64,000 nt of DNA, taken from positions 1-64,000 of the forward strand of contig JAITGE010000039.1 in NCBI GenBank assembly GCA_031280825.1, read 5' to 3'. Origin of the DNA: Oscillospiraceae bacterium. Lineage in GTDB: Bacteria; Bacillota; Clostridia; Oscillospirales; Acutalibacteraceae. Both the position numbers and the translations under genes were made by a program. Under the pieces are notes generated by a model. It searched no databases, had not been told where the DNA came from, and was given only the letters and a program-made list of their open reading frames with translations. Every line of letters begins with the position of its first letter. Positions within the stretch are counted from its first letter, which is position 1. Positions 7,511 to 16,079 of the stretch are shown here, one piece after another.

Positions 7511-8179
7511 CTAATGTGCGTGCCCTTCTTTGGCAAGAAAAAGCAAATCCGGCTTGCGTGTGGTGATGTTATCCACGCTGACCTTCAGTAAGCGACGCAT
7601 GGTCGCCGGGGCGTCGACCGTCCATGCCGAAACCTCTAAGCCGTGCGTGTGCGCAGCGCGAACAAGTGCGGTTCGCGCCCAATAATAGGGTAAATTCAAC
7701 CCGACCGCGCCAAGACGTTTCGCTTTGCGCACCAAAGATAACGCCGTGCAGGGCAGCCTTGCCCGCAACCAGCCGGGGTAGACGTTCAAGTAATAGGGGA
7801 TGCCGGTGCCGCGCACACGCGGCACATCCTTGGCGCGAATTCCGGTGAAAAACACGCGATCCAGCAACTGATATTGTTCTGCCAGCGCGCGGATTTTTGT
7901 GAGATCGCCACGGCTTTCTTTTAAATCCAAATTGATGCCCGCCGGGTAAGCCTTTGCAAGGCGAAAGCACTCCGCAAGTGTGCAGGCATTTTCATCCCGC
8001 ACCGCGTCGTGCGCAAGCACGGGAACACCGGCGGGTGAAAAGCGGACATCCACTTCGATGTTGCCGTCGCCGATACATGTCAGTCCCGCCCGGATGGATT
8101 CCGCTGTGTTGGGCGCGGTATGCAATGCCCCGGCGTGCGCCGTGAGCTTTGTTTGGTTCAGATGGTTTGTATCGGGCAT
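7511..8179 (-). CDS. Glycerophosphodiester phosphodiesterase-like protein
   Basis: 222 residues with a compact GDPD TIM-barrel layout: APNTAES (metal Glu), NIEVDVRFSPAGVPVLAHD (E-x-D metal pair and second His), INLDLKE. The usual family HRG triplet at the first strand reads HAG (AHAGALHTAPN), so the phosphate-contacting Arg is absent. Hydrolysis of glycerophosphodiesters is therefore likely but not assured. It has no signal peptide, so it would be cytoplasmic. Its start overlaps the end of the Nif3-like gene by 22 bases, showing translational coupling. Confidence 0.75.
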   Translation of the reverse strand: MPDTNHLNQTKLTAHAGALHTAPNTAESIRAGLTCIGDGNIEVDVRFSPAGVPVLAHDAVRDENACTLAECFRLAKAYPAGINLDLKESRGDLTKIRALAEQYQLLDRVFFTGIRAKDVPRVRGTGIPYYLNVYPGWLRARLPCTALSLVRKAKRLGAVGLNLPYYWARTALVRAAHTHGLEVSAWTVDAPATMRRLLKVSVDNITTRKPDLLFLAKEGHAH

Positions 8180-8907
8180 AGTTCCTCCGATAATTGGATT
8201 TGCAGCGCGGGGAAGGCAACGCCGAGCCGCGCCGCAAGCGCGGGCAGGAGCGGGCTTTCCGTTTCATAATGCCCGGCGGCGAGAAGGCTCAAGCCTGCCT
8301 GCCGTGCATCCAAAAACAAGTGATGATCCGCGTCGCCTGTGAGATAAGCCGTCGCGCCCGCGCGAATCACCTCCGGCAGGAATATCCCACCCGCGCCGCC
8401 GCAAAGCGCGACACGTGTGATTGGCTGACCGGCGTCGCAAAAACGCACATGCGCGTTCAGCTTGCCGCCGATATACGCTGCCAGCGCTTCCGCGCTTTTT
8501 GCTTCGAGCTGCGCCAAGCGCACGCCGCACTCCGGCGCGTTGGGGAGAGGAATCGTTTCCCAGCCCAGAGCCAGCGCGAGAGCGTCGTTTACGCCGCCCG
8601 CGGCGGAATCCAGTGGCGTATGCCAGCCAATGCAGGCGATTCCGCGGCGCGCAAGCTCCCAAGCTGGGTCGCCGCGCAGCAGCTGCTTCCGCGCGCGGAA
8701 GATAACCGGGTGATGCGCAAGAATCAGCTCCGCGCCCATTTGCTCCGCTTGGCTGACGGTTGCCTGCGTCACATCCAGCGTCAGCAGAACCCGTGTGACT
8801 GCTTGCGCTGCGTCGCCCACCAGCAGCCCGGAATTGTCAAATTCCAGTTGCGTTGTCAACGGCGCGAAGCTGTCCAGCCAAGCCAACAAATCCGCTGCGA
8901 GCGTCAT
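8158..8907 (-). CDS. Nif3-like dinuclear metal-centre protein
   Basis: 249 residues of the NIF3/YqfO family, which forms hexamers with a di-metal site; a GTP cyclohydrolase-like activity has been proposed for relatives. The metal motif LILAHHPVIFRARK and the later GWHTPLDSAAGGVNDALA are clear, and the C-terminal AGHYETESPLLPALA supplies the last ligands. Relatives are usually adjacent to trmK, as here, where the two overlap by four bases. The insert domain found in longer homologues is absent. Confidence 0.92.
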   Translation of the reverse strand: MTLAADLLAWLDSFAPLTTQLEFDNSGLLVGDAAQAVTRVLLTLDVTQATVSQAEQMGAELILAHHPVIFRARKQLLRGDPAWELARRGIACIGWHTPLDSAAGGVNDALALALGWETIPLPNAPECGVRLAQLEAKSAEALAAYIGGKLNAHVRFCDAGQPITRVALCGGAGGIFLPEVIRAGATAYLTGDADHHLFLDARQAGLSLLAAGHYETESPLLPALAARLGVAFPALQIQLSEELCPIQTI

Positions 8908-9596
8908 AGCTGTTCCTCCAAATCCGCCAGGATGGCGTGGTACCGAACCTGTTCCGCGCGATCCTTGTGCGCCACGGTCAGCGCGGCGGTCTTGTTGGCA
9001 AGCCAGCGCCGCGTTTGCGTCAGCACATCCCGCGCGGCGGGATGCGAACAGAGCGGCAATGCGCCGTAATAGGCATAACCAATTGCCTGTTCCTGCGCCG
9101 AAGGCTTGCGCACGGGCGCAAAGACCGCCCGGAGCGCCGCATAGGCGCGCCCATCCTCATAGCAAGCGGTTTCTGTTTCGATGTGCCAGGCATTGGTCAA
9201 GAGCCACGCACGCAAATCCTCGGCACGGCGCATGGGCTGTGCCACGATGCGCATACCCGGCGCATTCACCCATGGAGCGCGGGTCAGCAGGTGGGCGATC
9301 AGCGTACCTCCCATACCGGCGAAAATCAGGCAATCCGTTTCCCCGGGGGCAAAGCCTACTAAGCCGTCCGATTGCCGCAAGGCGATGCGATCGGTCAAAT
9401 TGTATTGTGCCAAGGTTTGCGCGGCGTTTTGCAACGGACCCGCGCCGATATCCGCCGCGATCATGCTTTTTACTAAGCCGTTCGCAATCAGAAACGCGGG
9501 TAAATATGCGTGATCGGTTCCGATATCCGCTGCCCGGCTGCCGGGCGGTATCAGCTGCGCCGTCATTTGCAGCCGTGCGCCGAGAGTGGGGTTCAT
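8904..9596 (-). CDS. trmK: tRNA (adenine-N1)-methyltransferase TrmK
   Basis: 230 residues, class I SAM-dependent methyltransferase of the TrmK/YqfN family that methylates A22 of tRNA. ADIGTDHAYLPAFL forms the SAM-binding loop, AADIGAGPLQNAAQTLAQY the second strand, and IFAGMGGTLIAHLL the family's catalytic-strand signature. It sits in the standard TrmK–Nif3 pair and overlaps its neighbours on both sides by four bases. Confidence 0.92.
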   Translation of the reverse strand: MNPTLGARLQMTAQLIPPGSRAADIGTDHAYLPAFLIANGLVKSMIAADIGAGPLQNAAQTLAQYNLTDRIALRQSDGLVGFAPGETDCLIFAGMGGTLIAHLLTRAPWVNAPGMRIVAQPMRRAEDLRAWLLTNAWHIETETACYEDGRAYAALRAVFAPVRKPSAQEQAIGYAYYGALPLCSHPAARDVLTQTRRWLANKTAALTVAHKDRAEQVRYHAILADLEEQL

Positions 9597-9796
9597 TCCG
9601 TGCCCGCCAAGTGCTTGTTCAGCTTGCTTACCAGCTCGTCCGCATCCACGTCATGCACGGCGCAGGCCTCCTCAAGCGTTTCGCCGCGCGAAGCCGGGCA
9701 GCCCAGGCAGTGCATCCCCATTTCCAAGAAATAAGGGGCGGTGCTGCGATCCGCATCCAGGATATCGCCGATAATGCTTTCCTTCGTGATGGTCAT
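9593..9796 (-). CDS. DUF1858 domain protein
   Basis: 67-residue protein starting TITKESIIGDILD, with MGMHCLGCPASRGETLEEAC, the typical DUF1858 helical domain that also occurs as the N-terminal part of ScdA/RIC iron-sulfur repair proteins. Two cysteines (C-x-x-C) are conserved. The ATG at 9796 was preferred over an in-frame ATG six codons upstream because AAAGGAAGG precedes it at good spacing. It lies between ileS and trmK. Its role is unknown; a redox or nitric-oxide-related function is possible. Confidence 0.8.
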   Translation of the reverse strand: MTITKESIIGDILDADRSTAPYFLEMGMHCLGCPASRGETLEEACAVHDVDADELVSKLNKHLAGTE

Positions 9797-9810
9797 TGTG
9801 TGCCTTCCTT

Positions 9811-12800
9811 TCATGCTTTCAGTGTGATTGTGATAGTTTCCCCCGCGATTTCAAAGCTACGCTGTATATCGTGGCTTTCAAGGCTGACGTCCTCCGTCGC
9901 CAGGGCTTCTTCCAGCAGATGCGCCTTGGCTTCGGCGACCGCTTCGCCCAAGAATGCGCCGTGGGTATGCAATCGCAGCCGAATGCGCTGTTCCACGGCG
10001 TAGCCCGCTTCCTTGCGCAAAATCTGGATTTGCCGGATCACATCGCGCACCGCGCCTTCGCGGCGCAGCGCCGGTGTGATTTCGGTATCCAGCGCAACGG
10101 TGATTTCGCCCTGCTCCGCGCTGACGACGCCTGGGCGCGTTTGTGTTTGGAGCGCAAACAACTCCGCCGGGAGTTCGCTCTCCCAACCTGGCACGAGGAC
10201 TGTGCCGCCTGCCTCTGCCTGCGCCGCGACGGCAAGCGCGTTCTCCGGCGAAAGTGCCGCCAAATGCGCTTTGAACGCGTTGACCTGTGCCTTGAGCGCC
10301 GCCCCCGCCAGCTTGAAGTTCACCTGCGGCAGCTTGACCTGCAGTTCTGTCGCACTTTCAGGGAACACCACGGCTTTGACGTTCAGTTCATCCAGCAGCT
10401 GCCTTTCGAGGCGCGCAAAAGCGGATCTGCGCCCCGGCGGACAAACGATATAAAGCGCTGCCAGCGGTTGCCGAACCTTTAAATTTTGTTCATTGCGCAG
10501 ACGCAGCGCGGTGGCGACCGTTTCGCGCACCAGTGCGGTATCCGCCAGAATGCCGTCGTCCTCTATGCCGGTCAAGGGCTGCGGCCACGCGCCAAGATGC
10601 ACGGAGAGCGGCGCGTCGGCTTCCATGGGGCGTACAAGCTTTTGCCAAATGGTTTCGGTCATGAACGGCAGGATGGGCGCCATTGCCTGAACGGCACTTT
10701 TCAGCGCAAAATACAGGCAATAATACGCCGCCTGTTGATCGGTTCTGTCGGTGCTTTTCCAAAAACGGCGGCGATTCAGGCGAATATACCAGTTGGATAC
10801 ATCCTCCACAAAGCCTTCGAATTCCTTCACCAGCTGGAAGGCGCGGTAGCTTTCCATCATTTCAGTCGCCGCGCCGATGAAGGTGTTGGTGCGCAAAAGC
10901 AGCCAGCGATCCGGCGGGCAAAGCTCTTTTGGGGCATAGCCCGCCAGCGCGGGCTTATCAATGGATGCATACGTCATGAAAAAATCAAAGATATTGCGGA
11001 AGTTCAGCAGCTTGCGGCGGGCTTCGTCACCCAACCCGAAGCCAAAACGCACGTCGCTTGTGAGCGGATTCCCGGCATAGAGGTAACGAACCGCATCCGC
11101 GCCGATTTTTTCCGCCGCCTCATCAAAGGGAATCATATAACCTGTTTTGCTGAATTTTCCGCCGTCCTCCCGGATCACCATGCTGTGGCAGATCACACGC
11201 GCATAGGGCGGGCAATCCTCCAGCACAACGCTCATGAACAGCATGGCATAAAACCACAGGCGAACCTGCTCGTTCGCTTCGGTGATCCATTCGGCCGGGT
11301 AATTTTTCCTCCACGCCGCCTTGTCGCTGAAGTATCCTAAGGTCGAAAAAGGCACAATGCCCGCGTCCATCCATACGTCGCCGGTATCCGGCACGCGCTT
11401 GACTGCCTTGCCGCACTTTGGGCAGTTGATTTGGATGTCGTCGATCCATGGGCGGTGCAGCTCCGGCAGCGCTTCGGCGGCGGCGCGGTCGGTCGCCAGC
11501 TCTGCCAAATGCGCGCGTGAACCCGCAACCGTCAGCTCCCCGCAATGCGGGCAAGGATAAAACGGCAGCGGCAAGCCGTAATAGCGCTTGCGGCTGATGT
11601 TCCAGTCGCCCATGTTTTGCAGCCAATCCGCCATGCGCCGCCCGCCGGATTCCGGTTCCCAGCGCACCTTTTCCGCCGCCGCAAGCAACCGCGCCTTGAG
11701 CGGGTCGGTTTTGATATACCACGCCGGCACCAGGCGGAAAATGACGGGGGTCTTGCAGCGCCAGCACACGGGATAGCTGTGCTCATGCGCTTCGGTTTTA
11801 TAGAGCTTCCCTCGTTTCTGAAGCTCTGCAAAGACCTCGGGGGCAATTTCGTCGCTGCGCTTGGCTGTGAAAAAGCCGAAGCCCTCTAAAAATACGCCCA
11901 AATCATCCACGGGCATCACGCTTGGCAAGCCTTCGCGCTGCCCTAAGGCAAAGTCCTCCGCGCCGCAGCCCGGCGCGATGTGCACCACGCCCGTGCCGTC
12001 CTCCGCGCTTACGTCCTCCCAGCCGACGATGCGGTGCGGGCAATCCGCCTGCGCGGGCAGTTCCGGGAAGCAGGCTTCGTAGCGCAAGCCGACCAGTTCC
12101 GTTCCCTTGCAGCTGCCCAGCACCTCTAGCTTATCCTCGTCCAGCCGCTTGATTGCTGCCTTACCCAACAGCACTGGCTTTTCTTGGCTTTTAAGCCGCA
12201 CGACGGCGTATTCGATTTCGGGATTCACCGCCAGCGCAACATTGGAAGAAAGCGTCCAGGGCGTGGTCGTCCACACAAGTATATTGTAGTCCTTGCCTTC
12301 CACCGGCAACTGGAAAAACACGCTTTCGTGCGTCATTTGCTTATAAGAACCGGTCATTTCATGCTCGCTTAGGGATGTGCCGCAACGCGGACACCAGGGC
12401 ATGGGCTTATGCTCCTGCCGCAGCAGACCCTCGGCGTGACACTTGTGCAAAAAATGCCAAATTCCCGCAATATTTTCATCCGTGTTGGTAAAATAGGAAT
12501 TCTCCCAATCCATCCATTGCCCAAGGCGCTTGCTTTGTTCCGTGATAACGCCCGCGTAGTGCTTGACGCGATCCTTGCACATCCGGGTGAACTTGTCCAG
12601 TCCATAGGCTTCAATATCTTTCTTTGTGGCAAAGCCAAGCTCTTTTTCAACGCCGACCTCCACCCATAGCCCCTGCGAATCAAAGCCGTTCTGGCAGCGG
12701 CAAGCGTAGCCTTGCTGGAATTTATAGCGAATATAAATATCCTTCAGGCTGCGCCCCCAAGCATGGTGGATACCCATCGGATTGTTGGCGGTGATGGGAC

Positions 12801-12921
12801 CGTCCAAAAATCGAAACAGCGGTTTACCGTTTGCCTGCGCCGCGCGCGCGGCAAAGCAGTCGTTCTCCTCCCAAAAGCGGAGCACGTCATGCTCCTGTTT
12901 GATCAGATCGTTTTTTTCCAT
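9811..12921 (-). CDS. ileS: Isoleucyl-tRNA synthetase, type-2-like
   Basis: 1036 residues, class I aminoacyl-tRNA synthetase. The Rossmann domain has MGIHHAWGRSLKD in place of the usual HIGH region, and the KMSKS loop reads GGKFSKTGYM. WTTTPWTLSSNVALAVNP and GTGVVHIAPGCGAEDF belong to the CP1 editing domain, and several Cys pairs (CPRCG, CWRC, CPHCG, CPKCG) suggest zinc sites. The C-terminal anticodon-binding region and long tail fit type 2 IleS. Isoleucine specificity is inferred from family resemblance. It follows the MIF-like gene and is translationally close to DUF1858. Confidence 0.85.
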   Translation of the reverse strand: MEKNDLIKQEHDVLRFWEENDCFAARAAQANGKPLFRFLDGPITANNPMGIHHAWGRSLKDIYIRYKFQQGYACRCQNGFDSQGLWVEVGVEKELGFATKKDIEAYGLDKFTRMCKDRVKHYAGVITEQSKRLGQWMDWENSYFTNTDENIAGIWHFLHKCHAEGLLRQEHKPMPWCPRCGTSLSEHEMTGSYKQMTHESVFFQLPVEGKDYNILVWTTTPWTLSSNVALAVNPEIEYAVVRLKSQEKPVLLGKAAIKRLDEDKLEVLGSCKGTELVGLRYEACFPELPAQADCPHRIVGWEDVSAEDGTGVVHIAPGCGAEDFALGQREGLPSVMPVDDLGVFLEGFGFFTAKRSDEIAPEVFAELQKRGKLYKTEAHEHSYPVCWRCKTPVIFRLVPAWYIKTDPLKARLLAAAEKVRWEPESGGRRMADWLQNMGDWNISRKRYYGLPLPFYPCPHCGELTVAGSRAHLAELATDRAAAEALPELHRPWIDDIQINCPKCGKAVKRVPDTGDVWMDAGIVPFSTLGYFSDKAAWRKNYPAEWITEANEQVRLWFYAMLFMSVVLEDCPPYARVICHSMVIREDGGKFSKTGYMIPFDEAAEKIGADAVRYLYAGNPLTSDVRFGFGLGDEARRKLLNFRNIFDFFMTYASIDKPALAGYAPKELCPPDRWLLLRTNTFIGAATEMMESYRAFQLVKEFEGFVEDVSNWYIRLNRRRFWKSTDRTDQQAAYYCLYFALKSAVQAMAPILPFMTETIWQKLVRPMEADAPLSVHLGAWPQPLTGIEDDGILADTALVRETVATALRLRNEQNLKVRQPLAALYIVCPPGRRSAFARLERQLLDELNVKAVVFPESATELQVKLPQVNFKLAGAALKAQVNAFKAHLAALSPENALAVAAQAEAGGTVLVPGWESELPAELFALQTQTRPGVVSAEQGEITVALDTEITPALRREGAVRDVIRQIQILRKEAGYAVEQRIRLRLHTHGAFLGEAVAEAKAHLLEEALATEDVSLESHDIQRSFEIAGETITITLKA

Positions 12922-12944
12922 GGCTCAGCGTATTCTCCTTGCGC

Positions 12945-13289
12945 TCAGAAATTCTTTTTGTTCCAGCCCCAGTTGGTGGTTTCGGTGTATTTTATATAGG
13001 TGCTCGCGGCGGGGATTTGCAGGGTATCCTCCAGAAGCTTGCAAACCGCACCCGTCATTGCGTCGTAGCCCTTCGGATCAACGCGCCCAAAGCAGCTGAC
13101 CTCAAGAAACGCGCAAGCCGACTGTTTTTCGCCATGGAACGCCATAGGAGTTTTTTCCTGATATGAAATCATCAGGTGCGATTCGCTTTTGCCGGGCAGA
13201 AGCTCGATCGCGTGCCCCAACCCCTTGGTCAGCATCGCTTCGACGGCGGGGGGGATCGCGGCGGTGGTAATCAGTACAATTGCGGGCAT
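12945..13289 (-). CDS. MIF-like tautomerase
   Basis: 114 residues matching the macrophage migration inhibitory factor/D-dopachrome tautomerase family over their whole length. The catalytic Pro directly after Met (MPAIVLITTA), the central KTPMAFHGEKQSACAFLEV strand and the C-terminal YIKYTETTNWGWNKKNF (like the family's VGWN end) are present. MIF-type proteins tautomerise phenylpyruvate or related enols. There is no signal peptide. It sits between the zinc-ribbon membrane protein gene and ileS. The physiological substrate is unknown. Confidence 0.85.
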   Translation of the reverse strand: MPAIVLITTAAIPPAVEAMLTKGLGHAIELLPGKSESHLMISYQEKTPMAFHGEKQSACAFLEVSCFGRVDPKGYDAMTGAVCKLLEDTLQIPAASTYIKYTETTNWGWNKKNF

Positions 13290-13337
13290 AAAAACACAGC
13301 CTTTCTATTTTTCGCATGATCCAAAAGTATGAAATAG

Positions 13338-14810
13338 TCAGCCTTCTGCCGCCAATCGCGCGTCCAGCCAATTGCCAAGCTCCGCGCGCTGCGCCGGCGT
13401 CATGGCGCCGTAAATCGGTTGCCCGAACAGACCCGGTGCACGCTGTGGGATCTGCGCGGGAGGCGTGCACAGGATTCGTTTCACGCCCGCCGGGCGGCGC
13501 GTTGCAAGCTCCAGCAGCGCAAAATCCAGTGTGCGCGTAAAGCCGGGAATTTGCTTGCGCTGCCCGGTCGCGTTGTTTGTTTCCGTCCAAAACCCGCTTT
13601 GCGCGTCTGCCGCCGTCACCACCAGCAAATAAGCTGCTTGACGGGGGTTGTCGATCCATTTTGCCTGCCTGAGCGGCACGTCTGCCGCGCCGAAATAGGT
13701 GTTCGGTGCAAGGAGGATGCTGTCCCTCCGCACCAGTGCGGGGTCGCCGTAAAAGTCGCCGCAGGCGAGCGCGATTGCAAGCTCTGCTTTGTTCCACGCT
13801 ATAGCGGGCATCCCCGCCGCCCAACGCTTGCGGCTGTCCAGCGCCGGATCGTAGCGCGTTGCAAGCACAGCGGCGGCGTCCGTGTCCAGCGTCTCCAGCC
13901 CGGGGGAAATGCCGCCCTTGGGATCGGCGGCGTAGAGCGCGTAGACAGGCGCAAAGTGCAGCTGATAGTAGCATCTTGTCGCCAACCGCAGTGCGCTTGC
14001 GTCCAACTTGGCGTCTGCAAGCCACCGCGCAAGGAAGCGCCCGAATTCGGCGCGCGCCGCGCCCTGCGGCATAGCTTGCATTTTTGCTGCCGCTACCGCT
14101 GCGCCAGCGTGAAAGCATGCGTCCATATAGCTTTGCGCAGCGGCATCCGTAAGACCGAAACGCAAAAAGAAGGTCAGCTCCGGAGGTGTCTCCCATTCGC
14201 TTGCCCGTTCCGCCAGAGCGGTATCCAGATCCGCAAAGCCCGTTAGCCGGTTGAGCGGCAAAAGCGCCTGCGCGCCTTCGTCTTGCAACGCATTTTCCAA
14301 GAATACGGCGTAGCATTCCGCCGCCGCGCGTTTTTGATTGCTTGAACACTTTGCGGAAGCTTGGATGCGCGCGTGGATTTCCATGAACGGCTCCACAGGG
14401 TAATCGTTATCAGCCCAATCTGTTTGCCCAAAGGCGATTCGCAGTGTCCGTTTGGCGTAATCCCTTGGCAAAAGGGCGCAAATGCGCTCGAATTTTTCCG
14501 GATGCCAAAGCTCCGCCACAGCGCCGAAGCCCGCAAAGGATTCCAGCTCTGCCCGCATGGGGTTGAAAATGCGCGGCAAAAACGGTGTGAGTAAGGCTGC
14601 GGTAAGCGCCAGCGCGATTACATAAAGCTTCCGGCGGCGATTTGACCGGGGTATCGTCAGAGCCAAGGGCGTGATGCGCAGGGGCGGCTGCCGAACCGCG
14701 GCTTCGGTCATCTCAGGTTGCATACAGCCGCAATTGTAGCAATAATAAAAATCGTCGCCCGCAATTTCCGCGCCGCAGTAGGCACACTTTTTTCGCATAG
14801 GAAGCAGCAT
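13338..14810 (-). CDS. Zinc-ribbon membrane-anchored protein of unknown function
   Basis: 490 residues. The N-terminal zinc ribbon has two Cys pairs (CAYCG at 9–13 and CYNCG at 24–28), followed by a Pro-rich linker and one transmembrane helix at about 62–78. A large, Ala-rich, mostly helical domain of about 400 residues follows and was not recognised. The zinc ribbon should be cytoplasmic and the large domain extracytoplasmic. ATG at 14810 was chosen over a GTG two codons upstream because GGAGG lies six bases before it. It is downstream of ilvE with an 84-base gap. Confidence 0.65.
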   Translation of the reverse strand: MLLPMRKKCAYCGAEIAGDDFYYCYNCGCMQPEMTEAAVRQPPLRITPLALTIPRSNRRRKLYVIALALTAALLTPFLPRIFNPMRAELESFAGFGAVAELWHPEKFERICALLPRDYAKRTLRIAFGQTDWADNDYPVEPFMEIHARIQASAKCSSNQKRAAAECYAVFLENALQDEGAQALLPLNRLTGFADLDTALAERASEWETPPELTFFLRFGLTDAAAQSYMDACFHAGAAVAAAKMQAMPQGAARAEFGRFLARWLADAKLDASALRLATRCYYQLHFAPVYALYAADPKGGISPGLETLDTDAAAVLATRYDPALDSRKRWAAGMPAIAWNKAELAIALACGDFYGDPALVRRDSILLAPNTYFGAADVPLRQAKWIDNPRQAAYLLVVTAADAQSGFWTETNNATGQRKQIPGFTRTLDFALLELATRRPAGVKRILCTPPAQIPQRAPGLFGQPIYGAMTPAQRAELGNWLDARLAAEG

Positions 14811-14900
14811 ACGCACCCTCCGCGTTCACTTTACTCCCATACTATTCAATTGCGGGGCAAAGCATTCAGGCGTGCGTCCTTTCGGCTGCGCTGACGCATC

Positions 14901-15968
14901 CTAGATTGCGACGCTCCAGCCGAAGGGGTCGGGCGCGCGCCCCCATTGGATGCCGGTCAGCGCGTCATAGAGCCGCCGCGTCAGGCTGCCGATGGTGCTG
15001 CCATTGATTACAGCCTCTTCCTCGCCGCAGCGCAGCGCGCCAATGGGTGATATGACTGCCGCCGTGCCTGAGCCGAAGGCCTCCTTGAGCCGCCCGCCAC
15101 GCGCACCCTCCATTAGCTCCGCGAGGGCGAGCGGGCGTTCTTCCGCCCTTACGCCCCAGCTTTGCAGCAGCTCCAGGCAGCTGCGGCGGGTGATTCCGCC
15201 TAAGATGCTTCCTTGCAGCGCGGGCGTAACCACTGTATCACCCAGCACAAAAAACACGTTCATTGCGCCGACTTCTTCAATATATTTATGCTCGATCCCA
15301 TCCAGCCAAAGCACCTGGCTATAGCCGGCCGCGTTCGCCTTTTCCTGCGCTTTGAGGGAAGCGGCGTAGTTGCCTGCTGTTTTTGTGTAACCCATACCGC
15401 CGCGCACAGCGCGAACGTACTCCTGTTCCACATAGATTTTCACAGGATCCAGTCCGCCGGGGAAATACGCGCCTACCGGGCTTAGAATGATGCTGAAGAT
15501 CAAATGCTTTGCCGGGTGCACGCCCAATTGTTCGTCCGCCGCAAAAATAAAGGGGCGGATATAGAGTGAGGCTCCCTCCGCGCGGGGAACCCAATCGGCG
15601 TCCATGCGCACCAGTTGCCTGACGGCTTCGACCGCAAAGGCTTCGTCAACCGGCGGAATGCACAGGCGATTGCCCGAAAGATTCAGCCGCTCCATGTTCA
15701 ACTCCGGGCGGAACAGCCGAATGCCGCCGTCCGGCGCGCGGTAAGCCTTCATGCCTTCAAAAATTTCCTGCCCATAGTGCAGGCACATGGCGGCAGGGCT
15801 GAGTGGGATCGGTGCAAAGGGCACGATGCGCGCGTCGTGCCAGCCAACCCCCGCGTCGTAATCCATTAAAAACATATGATCGGTAAAAATTCGCCCAAAG
15901 CCCAGTTCGTTCTCATCCTGCGGTTTCGGCTTCAGAACGGCTACCCGTTCAACGGATATCGTTTGCAT
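14901..15968 (-). CDS. ilvE: Branched-chain amino acid aminotransferase
   Basis: 355 residues, class IV PLP aminotransferase of the longer BCAT type. LHYGQEIFEGMKAYR, RPFIFAADEQLGV, GGMGYTKTAGNYAASL (PLP Lys) and LDGIEHKYIEEVGAMNVFFV all match BCAT. It makes or degrades leucine, isoleucine and valine with 2-oxoglutarate. A GGGGAGG site precedes the ATG, and a promoter lies at 16007–16035. It is the first gene of the series leading towards ileS. Confidence 0.95.
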   Translation of the reverse strand: MQTISVERVAVLKPKPQDENELGFGRIFTDHMFLMDYDAGVGWHDARIVPFAPIPLSPAAMCLHYGQEIFEGMKAYRAPDGGIRLFRPELNMERLNLSGNRLCIPPVDEAFAVEAVRQLVRMDADWVPRAEGASLYIRPFIFAADEQLGVHPAKHLIFSIILSPVGAYFPGGLDPVKIYVEQEYVRAVRGGMGYTKTAGNYAASLKAQEKANAAGYSQVLWLDGIEHKYIEEVGAMNVFFVLGDTVVTPALQGSILGGITRRSCLELLQSWGVRAEERPLALAELMEGARGGRLKEAFGSGTAAVISPIGALRCGEEEAVINGSTIGSLTRRLYDALTGIQWGRAPDPFGWSVAI

Positions 15969-16006
15969 TTTTGCCCAACCTCCCCTTATACCGAAGAATT
16001 TTTACT

Positions 16007-16035
16007 ATTATAACAAAGATTTTGCAAAAAGACAA
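16007..16035 (-). promoter_or_regulatory. Promoter of ilvE
   Basis: Minus-strand TTGTCT (16030–16035), 17-base spacer, TATAAT (16007–16012), about 40 bases before the ilvE ATG. Confidence 0.8.
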
Positions 16036-16079
16036 GGTGTGTCAGAAATTTTTTGCTTTCTCGCGGTCGTCGGGCATTT

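Noticed and set aside
13102..14349. 415-codon minus-strand frame with a Gly/Arg-rich product
   Set aside because: It overlaps the zinc-ribbon gene in another frame and the MIF-like gene; codon use and composition fit a shadow frame of GC-rich coding DNA.
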